From an uncultured Collinsella sp. (GTDB taxonomy: Bacteria > Actinomycetota > Coriobacteriia > Coriobacteriales > Coriobacteriaceae), in assembly GCA_958413895.1 (NCBI GenBank), contig CATYVQ010000001.1, forward strand, positions 1 through 64,000: DNA of 64,000 bases, written 5' to 3'. The notes beneath the pieces were generated by a model. The model did not search any database and was not told where the DNA came from. It worked only from the letters and a program-made list of their open reading frames with translations. Of the stretch, positions 36,670 to 45,659 are shown piece by piece (position 1 is the stretch's first letter; every line of letters starts with the position of its first letter). Made by a program: the position numbers and the translations under genes.

Positions 36670-38123
36670 CGAGCAATCGCCTTCTCAACGCACGCGACGA
36701 GCGTCGACGCCGCCGTCTCGATATCGCGGTCGCCCACAAGCGTACGGACGTCAAACAAAATGCGATCGTGCGAGGTTCGCGTGACGACCGGCGTATCGAA
36801 GTCTTGAACGAGCGAGCGCTTGAGCGCGTCGACAGACAGGCGCCCGTCGACCGGGCAGACGGCCACGCACATGGTGGGCAGCTCGACGGTGGGCAGCGAG
36901 CCGCCGCCGGGAGTCGACGACTCCTCGACGATTTCCACCTGCACGGCACACGGGCAGCCAGCCTTATCGAGGCCCGCCACCATCAACTCGCGCAGCTTGC
37001 GTGCGCGACGCTCCAGATGAGCCTGCGGAAGCGTGAGCATGTTGAGCACCGGCACCTCGCGATGGGCCACATCCGCCCCATCCATGTAAATGCGCAGTGT
37101 GGCCTCGAGCGCCGCCAGCGCGATCTTGCCCGGGCGCAGGGCGCGCATAAGCGGATGTGACCCACAGGCCTGGACCAGATCGCGACGGCCCATGATAATG
37201 CCCGCTTGTGCGGCACCGAGCAGCTTATCGCCCGAGCACGACACGATATCGAGCCCCGCCGCGACCGAAGCCGGCGTGGTTTCTTCGCCGCCGCGCACCA
37301 AGATGTCGTCGGGCAACAGCGCGCCCGACCCCTGGTCCTCGTAGAACAGCAGACCATGCTTGTGGGCCAGGGCGGCGAGCTCCCTTGAGCTCACTTCCTC
37401 GTGAAAACCCTCGATGCGATAGTTGGAAGGATGAACCTTGAGGATCATTGCCGTTTCGGGCGTGATGGCGCGCTCATAGTCGCTCAAATGCGTGCGGTTG
37501 GTGGCCCCGACCTCAACGAGCTTGGCACCCGAGGCCTCCATAACATCGGGGATACGGAAACTGCCGCCGATCTCGACAAGCTCGCCGCGGCTGACGATAA
37601 CCTCTTTGCCCGCGGCATGAGTCGCCAGCACTAGCAGCACCGCGGCGGCGTTGTTGTTGACCACGAGCGCGTCCTCGGCACCGGTAAGCGAGCGGATGAG
37701 CTGCGCGGCATGTTCCTTGCGCGACCCGCGCGAGCAGGTGTCCACGCTGTACTCGAGCGTGCTGTAGCCGCGCGCGACCTCGGCCACGGCCTTGGCGGCC
37801 GACTCCGCGAGCGGAGCACGGCCCAGGTTGGTATGGATGACCACACCCGTGGCGTTGACGGCGGGACGCAGGCTCGGCAGCGCGGAGCGATGCGCACGCC
37901 ACTCGATGGCCGAGGCCAGCTCGCGCCTGGAACGCGGGGCGGCACCGGCGCGAATGGCGGCGCGCTCCTCGTCGAGCTCGGCCGTGACGGCAGCATGGAC
38001 CACCGCGTCGCAGGTCTCCCCCGCCGCCTTCACCACCGGCCACTCGGCAAGCAGCTCGTTGACGGAAGGAATGGCGCGCAGGCGGTCGCGCACCTCATCG
38101 GACATGTTCTGGCTATCGCTCAT
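36666..38123 (-). CDS. selA: L-seryl-tRNA(Sec) selenium transferase SelA
   Basis: 485 residues, bacterial SelA. With selenophosphate from SelD it converts seryl-tRNA(Sec) to selenocysteinyl-tRNA. The fold type I PLP enzyme shows VNNNAAAVLLVLATHAAGKEV and the lysine motif VSCSGDKLLGAAQAGIIMGRR, with VIHTNLGRAPLAESA near residue 95. GAAAGG lies upstream of the ATG at 38123. It starts about 50 bases after the preceding molybdoenzyme gene and overlaps selB. Confidence 0.97.
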   Translation of the reverse strand: MSDSQNMSDEVRDRLRAIPSVNELLAEWPVVKAAGETCDAVVHAAVTAELDEERAAIRAGAAPRSRRELASAIEWRAHRSALPSLRPAVNATGVVIHTNLGRAPLAESAAKAVAEVARGYSTLEYSVDTCSRGSRKEHAAQLIRSLTGAEDALVVNNNAAAVLLVLATHAAGKEVIVSRGELVEIGGSFRIPDVMEASGAKLVEVGATNRTHLSDYERAITPETAMILKVHPSNYRIEGFHEEVSSRELAALAHKHGLLFYEDQGSGALLPDDILVRGGEETTPASVAAGLDIVSCSGDKLLGAAQAGIIMGRRDLVQACGSHPLMRALRPGKIALAALEATLRIYMDGADVAHREVPVLNMLTLPQAHLERRARKLRELMVAGLDKAGCPCAVQVEIVEESSTPGGGSLPTVELPTMCVAVCPVDGRLSVDALKRSLVQDFDTPVVTRTSHDRILFDVRTLVGDRDIETAASTLVACVEKAIAR

Positions 38124-38175
38124 GTGCAGCCTTTCAAAAGAAACGTGGATCAGTCGAATACATCAGCTGAGTCAA

Positions 38176-40293
38176 TTACTCGTCATTATCCCCGCGCGCG
38201 ACAATCTTTTCCACGCGAACGGCGTTTTCCTGAGTAAGCGCGGCACCCGTCAACGGGTCCCAGCGCAGCGGTGTGTGGTCGAGCGGCCCGACGCCCAGGG
38301 CCTGCCGGCCACCACTCTCAGCACCCAATGCGCGCCCACCGGGAGCAGCCGACGTAAAGATGCACGCCGGATGCAGATACGGCGTCGTCTCCACACGCAC
38401 GCGGTCGCGGCCCATATCGCTCACGAGTTCGACGATCTCGCCGTCGGCGATGCCCATATGCGCAGCAGCATCGGCATTCATCTGCACGGCATCCAGGTCC
38501 GACCCAGCCTCGGCGGCACCTTGGGCTGCAAGCCTTCGCGAGGTGTGCGACTCAAAGGGACGGTTGCCGCTAATGAGGCGAAACATCCCCGGGCCAGGCT
38601 CCACCATGGGAGCGATCCAGTCGGGTACACGGCCCAGGCCGGCACGCCCCCATACGTCACTTGCCAGCGTAATTTTGCCGCCATCCAAGGGAATCGCCGG
38701 CTCGCCCGTACGCGACGGCAACGCAACACCCGTGTCGGCCCAGCCGCGCTCCTTGAGCTCGTCCAGATCAATCCCAAAAGGCTCCACCTGGGCAGCCGCC
38801 AGATCGTCAGACGTAAACTGGAAGTACTCGCCCACGCCACACGCCCGCGCCAGACCGGCAAAAATCTCCCGACCGGGACGTGTGTCGTCATGCTGCACGG
38901 GCAGCACAGCGTTGCGGTAGAACACGCGCGCATCGTTAGCGCCCACGACCGTGCCTACACCGCGGTCGGCCTCCAGATACGTCACGTCGGGCAGCACGAA
39001 GTCGGAAGCGCGCGCCGTCTCGGACCAGCGAATGTCAATCGTCACGAGCAAGTCGAGCTGCTGCAAAATACCCAACCAAGCCTGTGCATTGCCATAGCCC
39101 GCACCGGGGTTACTGGCATAGACGATGAGCCCACGCAAATCGCCGGCAAGAATCGACTGACCGATGGTCGTGCACAGGCCGCGCATCGGATCGACCAGTG
39201 GATAGCGCTCGGACCCCAGCTTGGGCCCAAGCGGCACCGGCGGCGTCGCAAAGCGCGTGGGATCGAGGTCGCCCAACACAAGCGGCGTGGGCGGATTGAG
39301 CGCGCCGCCCGCATGCCCGATACAGCCCAGCAGCACATCGACCAAGCAGATAGCGCGCGCGGTCTGGGTGCTATTGGCATACGCGATACCGATGCCACCA
39401 TGAAAGCCCGCATCCACCACGGCGGCAGGCGCGGCGGCAGCCAGATCGCGCGCCGTGGCGATAATCTCCGCGACCGGCACGTCGCACATCGACTCGGCCC
39501 ACTCAGGCGTCCAAACAGCAGCCACCTGCGCCAGCTCATCAAACCCCGTGGTATAGCGGGCAACAAACTCGCGGTCATACAAGTCCTCGGTAATGAGCAC
39601 ATGTGCAATGCCCAGCAGCAAGGCCAAGTCGCAGCCCGGGCGCACACGGAGCCAGCGATCGGCAAGCGCGGCCGAACCACTGCGCCGGGGGTCAACCACG
39701 ATGATCTTCGCCCCGCGTCGGCGCGCATCGTTGAGCGCATCGACGGCCCCCATCGTCGATGAATCGACGATGGAACGCCCCAGGTACATGATGCAGTCGG
39801 TATGTGCCAGGTCGGAGGCGGGGCTATAGCCCAGGCTGTGCTCCCAACCGGTAAGTCGGCTTACCTCGCAGGCGCCATCGGCACCGTACACGTTGGGCGA
39901 ACCCAACACATGCATAAAGCGATACGCCCAGTAGCGGTCGAACGAGGGTACGCCGAGCGTCATGCCCAGCGCGCGCGGACCATGCCCGTCAACAATCCCC
40001 CCAAGACGCGCCGCGATCTGCGCGAACGCCTCGTCCCACGAAATCGCATCGAACCCCGAGCCATCAGCTCGTCGGCGCATGGGGTGCACAATGCGATCGC
40101 GGTCGTCAAACGGCATTGCCAGGCGATGCCGACCGCGGGCGCACAGGGCACGCGCCGCGCACGGATGTCCCGGCACCGGCAACTCGGCCACCACGCGACC
40201 GTCCTCAACGCGTGCCGCAAAGGCGCAATCGGCATAGCATCCCCCGCATGTGGTCACCACAGCGCGACCGTCACGCTCCACAGCATATGCCAT
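38176..40293 (-). CDS. molybdopterin-dependent oxidoreductase (DMSO reductase family), substrate unknown
   Basis: 705 residues. An N-terminal 4Fe-4S motif CGGCYADC is completed by Cys in ALCARG near residue 50. GACEVSRLTGWEHSLGY near residue 150 gives a cysteine at the usual molybdenum-ligand position, so this is not a selenoprotein. DPRRSG, GCIGHAGGALNPP and YASNPGAGYGN are cofactor contacts. There is no Tat signal, so it is cytoplasmic, and no electron-transfer subunit is adjacent. It begins after the terminator of the formate-channel gene and probably shares a transcript with selA/selB. It could be a formate dehydrogenase-like or other oxotransferase; the reaction cannot be named. Start 40293 has AAAGGGG upstream. 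Confidence 0.85.
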   Translation of the reverse strand: MAYAVERDGRAVVTTCGGCYADCAFAARVEDGRVVAELPVPGHPCAARALCARGRHRLAMPFDDRDRIVHPMRRRADGSGFDAISWDEAFAQIAARLGGIVDGHGPRALGMTLGVPSFDRYWAYRFMHVLGSPNVYGADGACEVSRLTGWEHSLGYSPASDLAHTDCIMYLGRSIVDSSTMGAVDALNDARRRGAKIIVVDPRRSGSAALADRWLRVRPGCDLALLLGIAHVLITEDLYDREFVARYTTGFDELAQVAAVWTPEWAESMCDVPVAEIIATARDLAAAAPAAVVDAGFHGGIGIAYANSTQTARAICLVDVLLGCIGHAGGALNPPTPLVLGDLDPTRFATPPVPLGPKLGSERYPLVDPMRGLCTTIGQSILAGDLRGLIVYASNPGAGYGNAQAWLGILQQLDLLVTIDIRWSETARASDFVLPDVTYLEADRGVGTVVGANDARVFYRNAVLPVQHDDTRPGREIFAGLARACGVGEYFQFTSDDLAAAQVEPFGIDLDELKERGWADTGVALPSRTGEPAIPLDGGKITLASDVWGRAGLGRVPDWIAPMVEPGPGMFRLISGNRPFESHTSRRLAAQGAAEAGSDLDAVQMNADAAAHMGIADGEIVELVSDMGRDRVRVETTPYLHPACIFTSAAPGGRALGAESGGRQALGVGPLDHTPLRWDPLTGAALTQENAVRVEKIVARGDNDE

Positions 40294-40356
40294 CTCGATT
40301 ACCCCTTTCACAAGCCAAACACAACAGGCCAACAGCCCGGCAACGAGCTCCAGACC

Positions 40357-40393
40357 CAAAAAGCCTCCCGCACGGCAACGCCCCGCGGGAGGC
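40357..40393 (-). terminator. terminator of the formate hydrogenlyase operon
   Basis: GCCTCCCGC / GCGGGAGGC stem followed on the minus strand by TTTTTGG, about 22 bases after the formate channel stop. It separates the FHL operon from the molybdoenzyme-selAB unit. Confidence 0.9.
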
Positions 40394-40415
40394 CCAACGT
40401 CAAACAGACGGTACC

Positions 40416-41255
40416 TTACGCCTCGGACTTCTTGGCATAGATAAACCAGTAGCCGAGCGCGATCAGAACCGCACCGCCCACGATGTTGCCCAGCGTGGCG
40501 GCGGATAGGTTAAACGCAATGCCCGCGACGTTGAGTGCATCGGCCCCGGCAATCTCGGCACCATAACCGCATGCATGCATCACGGCGCCCATGGGCAAAA
40601 AGTACATGTTGGCAACGCAGTGCTCAAAACCACAGGCCACAAAGGCGGCGATGGGCAGCAGAATGCCCACGACCTTATCGACCACGGTCTTGCCAGCGGT
40701 ACCGATCCACACGGCCAGGCACACAAAGATGTTGCACAGGATGCCGCGGAAGAAGATCGTCACCCAGTCGATCGTCACCTTGCCGGCGGCGACGCTCACC
40801 ATGGAGTTGGCGACCGCCTCGCCGTTGAGCTTATAGATGCCGGCCATGTACACCAAAAAGACGATGAACAGGGCACCGACAAAATTGCCGACCCACACGA
40901 CGACCCAAGCCTTAAGCATCTGAGCCAGCGTGATCTTTTTGCTCTTGAGCGCGCAGACCATAAGCGAATTGCCGGTAAACAGCTCGGCGCCGCACACCAG
41001 CACCAGCACCAGGCCCAGGCAAAAGCACAGACCGCCCACGACGCGCTGGGCGCCCCAGCCGAGCGTGCTATCGCTCAAGAACACGGTAAAGAACAGGCCA
41101 CCGAAGGCAATGAACGCACCAGCGAACATCGCCAAAACAAAGGCCTTTGCGACCGGCAGGTTAGCCTTGGTTACGCCGGCGGCCTCGGTTTTAGCCTCGA
41201 TCGCGGCGGGCGCCAGGCAATCGGGAGCGGGATACTCCACCTTGGAATCTGCCAT
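40416..41255 (-). CDS. formate/nitrite transporter family channel (FocA/FocB-like)
   Basis: 279 residues, six hydrophobic segments expected of the pentameric FNT family. KAFVLAMFAGAFIAFGGLF near residue 45 and GAELFTGNSLMVCA near residue 95 are family signatures; GFEHCVANMYFLPMGA near residue 215 includes the conserved GxEHxxANM His of the pore. Its place at the end of a formate hydrogenlyase operon, as focB follows hyf in E. coli, points to formate import or export. The ATG at 41255 is preferred over 41288 because homology and AGGAAAGAAG fit. Confidence 0.92.
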   Translation of the reverse strand: MADSKVEYPAPDCLAPAAIEAKTEAAGVTKANLPVAKAFVLAMFAGAFIAFGGLFFTVFLSDSTLGWGAQRVVGGLCFCLGLVLVLVCGAELFTGNSLMVCALKSKKITLAQMLKAWVVVWVGNFVGALFIVFLVYMAGIYKLNGEAVANSMVSVAAGKVTIDWVTIFFRGILCNIFVCLAVWIGTAGKTVVDKVVGILLPIAAFVACGFEHCVANMYFLPMGAVMHACGYGAEIAGADALNVAGIAFNLSAATLGNIVGGAVLIALGYWFIYAKKSEA

Positions 41256-41294
41256 GTCAATCACTTCTTTCCTAACAAAATGGAACAAGCGCTC

Positions 41295-41798
41295 CTATCG
41301 CTCTTGCCCCAAGCGGACAAAGTGGGAAAAGTCGTTGGCAGCCACGGCGTCGTACACGGCGTCGACGGCCTCAAAGACCTCCGGGGACATGGGGTTGTAG
41401 AACTCCGTGTCGCCCGGCTGAATCCCTATGAAGACGATATCTTCGCACGATTGCTCAATCTCTTCGATCAGAATCGACAAAGGAAGCGAATGCGTGGTGA
41501 ACATCGACTTGCGGGCCACGTCGCGTTTGTCGAGCAGGCGGATGGCGCCGACGGGCAGCGCCATGTCGGCGGCATCGACCAAAACCAAACGCGGCGGACG
41601 CTCGCGCTTGACCTCGATGATGTCATCCTCTGGCGTCTGACCGCCGTCGATGGTGTACCAACCGGCAAGCGGCGCGTCCTCCATCTTTTTGGAGAGCACG
41701 GGGCCGGCGGCATCGTCGGCACGCAGCACGCTTCCCGCCGTGAGCACGATACCCGCAAACGGGGCGCCGTTCACATGACCATCCACAACGCGACCCAT
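41295..41798 (-). CDS. hydrogenase 3/4 maturation endopeptidase (HycI-like)
   Basis: 167 residues, M52 hydrogenase maturation protease family. It trims the C-terminus of the nickel-loaded large subunit HyfG. VLVDAADMALPVGAIRLL contains the conserved Asp of the family, and VFIGIQPGDTEFYNPMS holds the second metal-site region; the usual first acidic residue lies near LRADDAAGP. The frame opens at 42017, but the ATG at 41798 overlaps the hyfJ stop (TAATG) and follows GGGGAGG. It is the only protease of this kind in the window, next to its presumed substrate. Confidence 0.88.
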   Translation of the reverse strand: MGRVVDGHVNGAPFAGIVLTAGSVLRADDAAGPVLSKKMEDAPLAGWYTIDGGQTPEDDIIEVKRERPPRLVLVDAADMALPVGAIRLLDKRDVARKSMFTTHSLPLSILIEEIEQSCEDIVFIGIQPGDTEFYNPMSPEVFEAVDAVYDAVAANDFSHFVRLGQER

Positions 41799-42379
41799 TA
41801 CTGCAACCTCCCCGTCAGATACACGCCCGACACATCGCGCACGCGCTCCACCAAATCGCGGAACTTCATTAAGAACGCGACCTGCTGGGCATGCAGGCCA
41901 AAGTCGTCGTCGAACACCGAGATACCGGCCTTGGCAGAACCGCGAAAACCGCGCTCGTCGAGCAGCGCATCGCAGGCCTCGAGCAGCGACGGCACCGCCG
42001 CCTTGTCGAGCTGGCACTCGCCAAAGGAGCGGATGGCCTCGAACTTGGTCTTGGCCTCCCCCTCCGGCAACGCGTCGACGAGCGAATAGAACACATCCAC
42101 CGGCACCGACAGGCGCGGCTCAAAGCAGTCGAGCACGCCGGTGTGGTGGCCCACGGCGAGCGTGTAGTACAGCACGTCGCAGGCCTCCTGGGGAACGTCT
42201 TCCTCGGTCTCCACAAACTTACGCGTGAGCTCATAGAAGACCACCTGGTCGGGCGCATGGCCCAGACAGGGGTCGGCGACGCCCTCGGCGGCCTCGTCGC
42301 TTGCGCGCGAGGCATCGCCAAAGGAGCCGCCGAGCATACCGGGGCCCGCAAAGTAACCAGAGCGGTCCGTGAGCTCCAT
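41798..42379 (-). CDS. hyfJ: formate hydrogenlyase maturation protein HyfJ/HycH
   Basis: 193 residues, longer than E. coli HycH (136) by an N-terminal extension of about 45. The conserved part QVVFYELTRKFVETEEDVP, then LYYTLAVGHHTGVLDCFE, lines up closely with E. coli HycH. The family is needed for maturation of the FHL hydrogenase, with an unknown molecular role. It starts one base after the hyfI stop and overlaps the protease gene by one base, so the whole run is coupled. Confidence 0.88.
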   Translation of the reverse strand: MELTDRSGYFAGPGMLGGSFGDASRASDEAAEGVADPCLGHAPDQVVFYELTRKFVETEEDVPQEACDVLYYTLAVGHHTGVLDCFEPRLSVPVDVFYSLVDALPEGEAKTKFEAIRSFGECQLDKAAVPSLLEACDALLDERGFRGSAKAGISVFDDDFGLHAQQVAFLMKFRDLVERVRDVSGVYLTGRLQ

Positions 42380-43162
42380 CTAGCGACCTCCGGCCAGCAC
42401 CAGATCCTGCAGCGCCGAGTACACCTCAACACGGCGAGGATCATCCTGCTTGTCGATGAGCAGCGCCATGGCACCGCGAATATCGCCCTTGGGCGCGCCC
42501 TCGAGCGTATCCATAAACTCGTTGGCCAGGTCGCGGCCGTAACGGTAGCCGCTCATGGCGCGAGCTTCGCGCTCGATGGCAACGCGCAGCTTGTACGGCA
42601 CGCCGGGGTGCAGGATATCGGCCTGCTCGCCGGCGGCCTCCACCGTGGTCTCGGCATGGAGCTTTTGGTCCAGCAGGCCAAGTGCCATGGCAAAGCCGTA
42701 GATGGTCTGCGCGGGGCTGGGCGGGCAGCCGGGGATGTAGACATCGACCGGCAGAATCTTGTCCGTGCCGCCCCAGACGCAGTAGTTGTCGTAGAAGATG
42801 CCGCCGGTGCAGCCGCACGCGCCATAGGACACCACGATCTTGGGATCGGGTGCGGCCTCAAAGGCGCGCAGGGCCGGCATGCGCATGGCACGCGTCACAG
42901 CACCGGTGTACAGCAGCACATCGGCGTGACGGGGCGAGGGCACGACCTTGATGCCAAAGCGCTCGACGTCGAAGACGGGCGTGATGGAACCGAAGATCTC
43001 GATCTCGCAGCCGTTGCAGCCGCCGCAGTCAACACGGTAGACGTACACCGAGCGCTTAATCTTCTTAAGAAGGGTCGCCTTGGCCTTCTCGATGCTCTCG
43101 TCGAGCTCGATCTTGGTCGGGCGGTACTGAAGCCGCTCGGGCAAAAGCGTGGGTTCGGCCAT
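42380..43162 (-). CDS. hyfI: [NiFe] hydrogenase small subunit HyfI (NuoB-like)
   Basis: 260 residues. Cysteines for the proximal 4Fe-4S cluster are seen in RVDCGGCNGCEIEIFGS, in GACGCTGGIFYD and in VYIPGCPPSPAQ, as in NuoB-type group 4 hydrogenases. It conveys electrons between ferredoxin-like subunits and the NiFe site. Compared with E. coli HyfI the order and motifs are conserved. It is spaced 2 bases from hyfH. Confidence 0.94.
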   Translation of the reverse strand: MAEPTLLPERLQYRPTKIELDESIEKAKATLLKKIKRSVYVYRVDCGGCNGCEIEIFGSITPVFDVERFGIKVVPSPRHADVLLYTGAVTRAMRMPALRAFEAAPDPKIVVSYGACGCTGGIFYDNYCVWGGTDKILPVDVYIPGCPPSPAQTIYGFAMALGLLDQKLHAETTVEAAGEQADILHPGVPYKLRVAIEREARAMSGYRYGRDLANEFMDTLEGAPKGDIRGAMALLIDKQDDPRRVEVYSALQDLVLAGGR

Positions 43163-43164
43163 GG

Positions 43165-43881
43165 TTACTCCTCCTTCTTGTCTAGATCCATGATAATGCC
43201 CTCGACCGGCGCGGGACCTGCGGGGATCTCGGGCGCATCGGGGTTGAGCTCGCGGTCGATATACTCCGGGTTCACACCGTGACCGCCCAGATACTCCATG
43301 CCGGGGCCCAAAGGTTCACCGGACGTAGGCGTTTCGTTGGCAACCATGCCGGCGGCATTGCCGGTCTTTACGGCCGACGCGGCGCGCAGGGCGTCGAGCT
43401 CACGCTTGCACTCCTGGCACATACCAACGGTACGAGCGGCCTGCTCGGCCTCCATGCCGCCGGCCTTTTGCAGCAGGCGCCTGGCGTAGTCGATCTCCTT
43501 GTGCGGGGCGAACGGCTTGCCGCAGCGCGAGCAGTGCTCGAGCGTGTAGACGCTCTTGCTGGTGAGGTCGTCCTTGCTCATGACGGCCAGCTCAAACTCC
43601 TCGGTGAGCTTGATGGCCTCCATGGGGCAGGCTTCCTCGCAGCGGCCGCAAAAGATGCAGCGGCCGTAGTCGATCGACCAGGTGATGGTATCGGCCGAAA
43701 GGTCGGTGTCCATGCGAATGGCATCGGCCGGGCACGCCACGCCACAGGCGCCGCAGGCAATGCAGAGCTCTGAGTCGTGCTCGGGCTTGCCGCGCATGTC
43801 CTTGTTGGTGGGGAACGGCGCAAACGGGTACTTGACCGTCGCGTCGCCGGCCTTGGCGTTAACCTTCCAAAGCTTCAGCAT
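43165..43881 (-). CDS. hyfH: hydrogenase ferredoxin subunit HyfH (NuoI-like)
   Basis: 238 residues from the ATG at 43881; the frame opens further upstream inside hyfG. Two 4Fe-4S motifs CIACGACGVACP and CIFCGRCEEACP bind the clusters linking FdhF-side carriers to HyfI. A third cysteine group (HCSRCGKPF, then MCQECKREL) suggests a zinc or extra cluster site. A proline/glycine-rich tail (GEPLGPGMEYLGGHG) extends beyond E. coli HyfH. It begins one base after the hyfG stop. Confidence 0.92.
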   Translation of the reverse strand: MLKLWKVNAKAGDATVKYPFAPFPTNKDMRGKPEHDSELCIACGACGVACPADAIRMDTDLSADTITWSIDYGRCIFCGRCEEACPMEAIKLTEEFELAVMSKDDLTSKSVYTLEHCSRCGKPFAPHKEIDYARRLLQKAGGMEAEQAARTVGMCQECKRELDALRAASAVKTGNAAGMVANETPTSGEPLGPGMEYLGGHGVNPEYIDRELNPDAPEIPAGPAPVEGIIMDLDKKEE

Positions 43882-43882
43882 A

Positions 43883-45655
43883 TTAGAGCGCCTCCTCATC
43901 GAGCGGAGCGGCCACGGTGCCCTCGCCCGCAAGCGGCGACTTGTCGCGCCAGACGTTTTCGAACTGCTCCTTGTCGAGCACATGGTCGCGCTTGGCGGCG
44001 ACGTCGGTCACCGTCACGCGGTCGGTGCAGGAGTAGCACGGGTCGAGCGAGCCGACGATCAGCGCCGCGTCGCCCACGGTGTTGCCGCGGAACATGTAGC
44101 GCAGGACCGGCCAGTTGCTGTACGTGGCGGCCTTGGCGCGCCAGCGGTAGCACTTCTGGTTGTTGCCGAGCATGGCCCAGTGCACGTCCTCGCCGCGCGG
44201 CGCCTCGGTGGCACCGATGGCGTACTTGTGCGGGGTGTACTCCCAATCCGTGGTGAGGATGGGGCCCGACGGGCAGTTCTCGAGCATGGTCTCGATCATG
44301 TCGATCGAATCGTAGACCTCCTGGATGCGAACGGCGGTACGGCCGAAGGCATCGCAGGTGTCTGCCGTGGCGGCGTGCATCTTTTGGACATCCGGATCGG
44401 CGTAGCCGTCGAAGGGATGGTCAAAGCGCACGTCGCGGGCATAGCCCGAGCCACGCATGAGCGGGCCGACCGGCGAGAAGTCGCGTGCGATCTTGCGGTC
44501 CAGAATGCCGATGCCACTCGTGCGCTCAATAAAGTTGGGCGTGGAGAGCAAGACGTCGACGAGTTCCTGAACCTCGGAGCGCAGCTGGTGGATGGTCGTG
44601 AGCGTGGAGAGCTTCTGCTCGGCCAAAATGTCGCGACGCACGCCGCCGATCACGTTGAGGCCGTAGGTCTTGCGGTGACCGGAGAGCTTCTCGGCCAGGT
44701 CCATGGACTTCTCGCGGACGCGGAAGAACTGCTGGAAGCCCGAATCGAAGCCGGTGTAGTGCGAAGCGAGGCCAATGTTGAGCAGATGCGAGTGCAGGCG
44801 CTCGACCTCGAGCATGATGGCGCGGATGTACTGGGCGCGCGGCGGGACATGAATGCCCTGGGCGCGCTCGACGGCCTCGGCATAGGCCACCGAGTGGGCG
44901 CAGCCGCAGATGCCGCAGATGCGGTCGGCGAGGAACGTCACGGCGTCATAGTTCAGGCGCGTCTCGGCGACCTTCTCCATGCCGCGGTGCACGTAGAACA
45001 GACGGTAGTCGGCGTCGACGATCGTCTCGCCCTCGACGAACAGGCGGAAGTGGCCAGGCTCGTCGGAGGTAATGTGCAGCGGGCCCATGGGGACGAGCGT
45101 GGTCTCCTTGCCCTTGGTGTCGGCCAAGAACTCGTAGTTTTCCATGTCGCTCGCAGGAGCGGGACGGAAGCGGTAGTCCATGGAGTCCTTACGCAGCGGG
45201 TACAGGCCGCTGGGCCAATCGTCGGGCAGCACCAGGCGGCGACGATCGGGCAGACCCTCGGGAATCAGGCCGAACATATCGCGCAGCTCGCGCTCGCCCC
45301 ACACGCAGGCGGGGACGAACGGCGTCACGGACGGGAACGTCATCTTGGCGGGATCGACCTCGGCGCGCACGGTCACCCAGCCGGGGTCCTCCCCCTCCAT
45401 GGAGATGACGTAGTACACGGCGTAACGGCCGCACAGACTGCGCTCGTCGTTGCCGATGATCACAGGAATCCAGCCGTAGCGCTCGTAATACAGGTAGTGG
45501 ACGGCCTCGGGCAGACGGTCCAGCTTGACGGTGATCGTCAGCTGGTCCTCGCACTGCCATTCGACCTTCTCGATAGCGCCCGGCACTGCGGCGCGCAGGG
45601 CCTCGACGTGGCTTTCGCAACGACGAGCGTAGTCCTTCTTTTCAGGTTCTGCCAT
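43883..45655 (-). CDS. hyfG: [NiFe] hydrogenase large subunit HyfG (NuoC-NuoD fusion)
   Basis: 590 residues. The N-terminal 180 are NuoC-like (GERELRDMFGLIPEGLPD); the rest is the NiFe catalytic domain. Nickel ligands are in RICGICGCAHSVAYAE near residue 245 and DPCYSCTDRVTV near residue 550. The 40-odd residues after DPCYSCTDR are the C-terminal extension removed by the nearby HycI-like protease. It reduces protons to H2 with electrons from formate. hypA-F maturation genes are not in this window. It lies 4 bases after hyfF. Confidence 0.96.
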   Translation of the reverse strand: MAEPEKKDYARRCESHVEALRAAVPGAIEKVEWQCEDQLTITVKLDRLPEAVHYLYYERYGWIPVIIGNDERSLCGRYAVYYVISMEGEDPGWVTVRAEVDPAKMTFPSVTPFVPACVWGERELRDMFGLIPEGLPDRRRLVLPDDWPSGLYPLRKDSMDYRFRPAPASDMENYEFLADTKGKETTLVPMGPLHITSDEPGHFRLFVEGETIVDADYRLFYVHRGMEKVAETRLNYDAVTFLADRICGICGCAHSVAYAEAVERAQGIHVPPRAQYIRAIMLEVERLHSHLLNIGLASHYTGFDSGFQQFFRVREKSMDLAEKLSGHRKTYGLNVIGGVRRDILAEQKLSTLTTIHQLRSEVQELVDVLLSTPNFIERTSGIGILDRKIARDFSPVGPLMRGSGYARDVRFDHPFDGYADPDVQKMHAATADTCDAFGRTAVRIQEVYDSIDMIETMLENCPSGPILTTDWEYTPHKYAIGATEAPRGEDVHWAMLGNNQKCYRWRAKAATYSNWPVLRYMFRGNTVGDAALIVGSLDPCYSCTDRVTVTDVAAKRDHVLDKEQFENVWRDKSPLAGEGTVAAPLDEEAL

Positions 45656-45659
45656 GGTG

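Noticed and set aside
43883..45655. A selenocysteine-containing [NiFeSe] hydrogenase
   Set aside because: The C-terminal nickel motif reads DPCYSC with a cysteine codon; no in-frame TGA is present.
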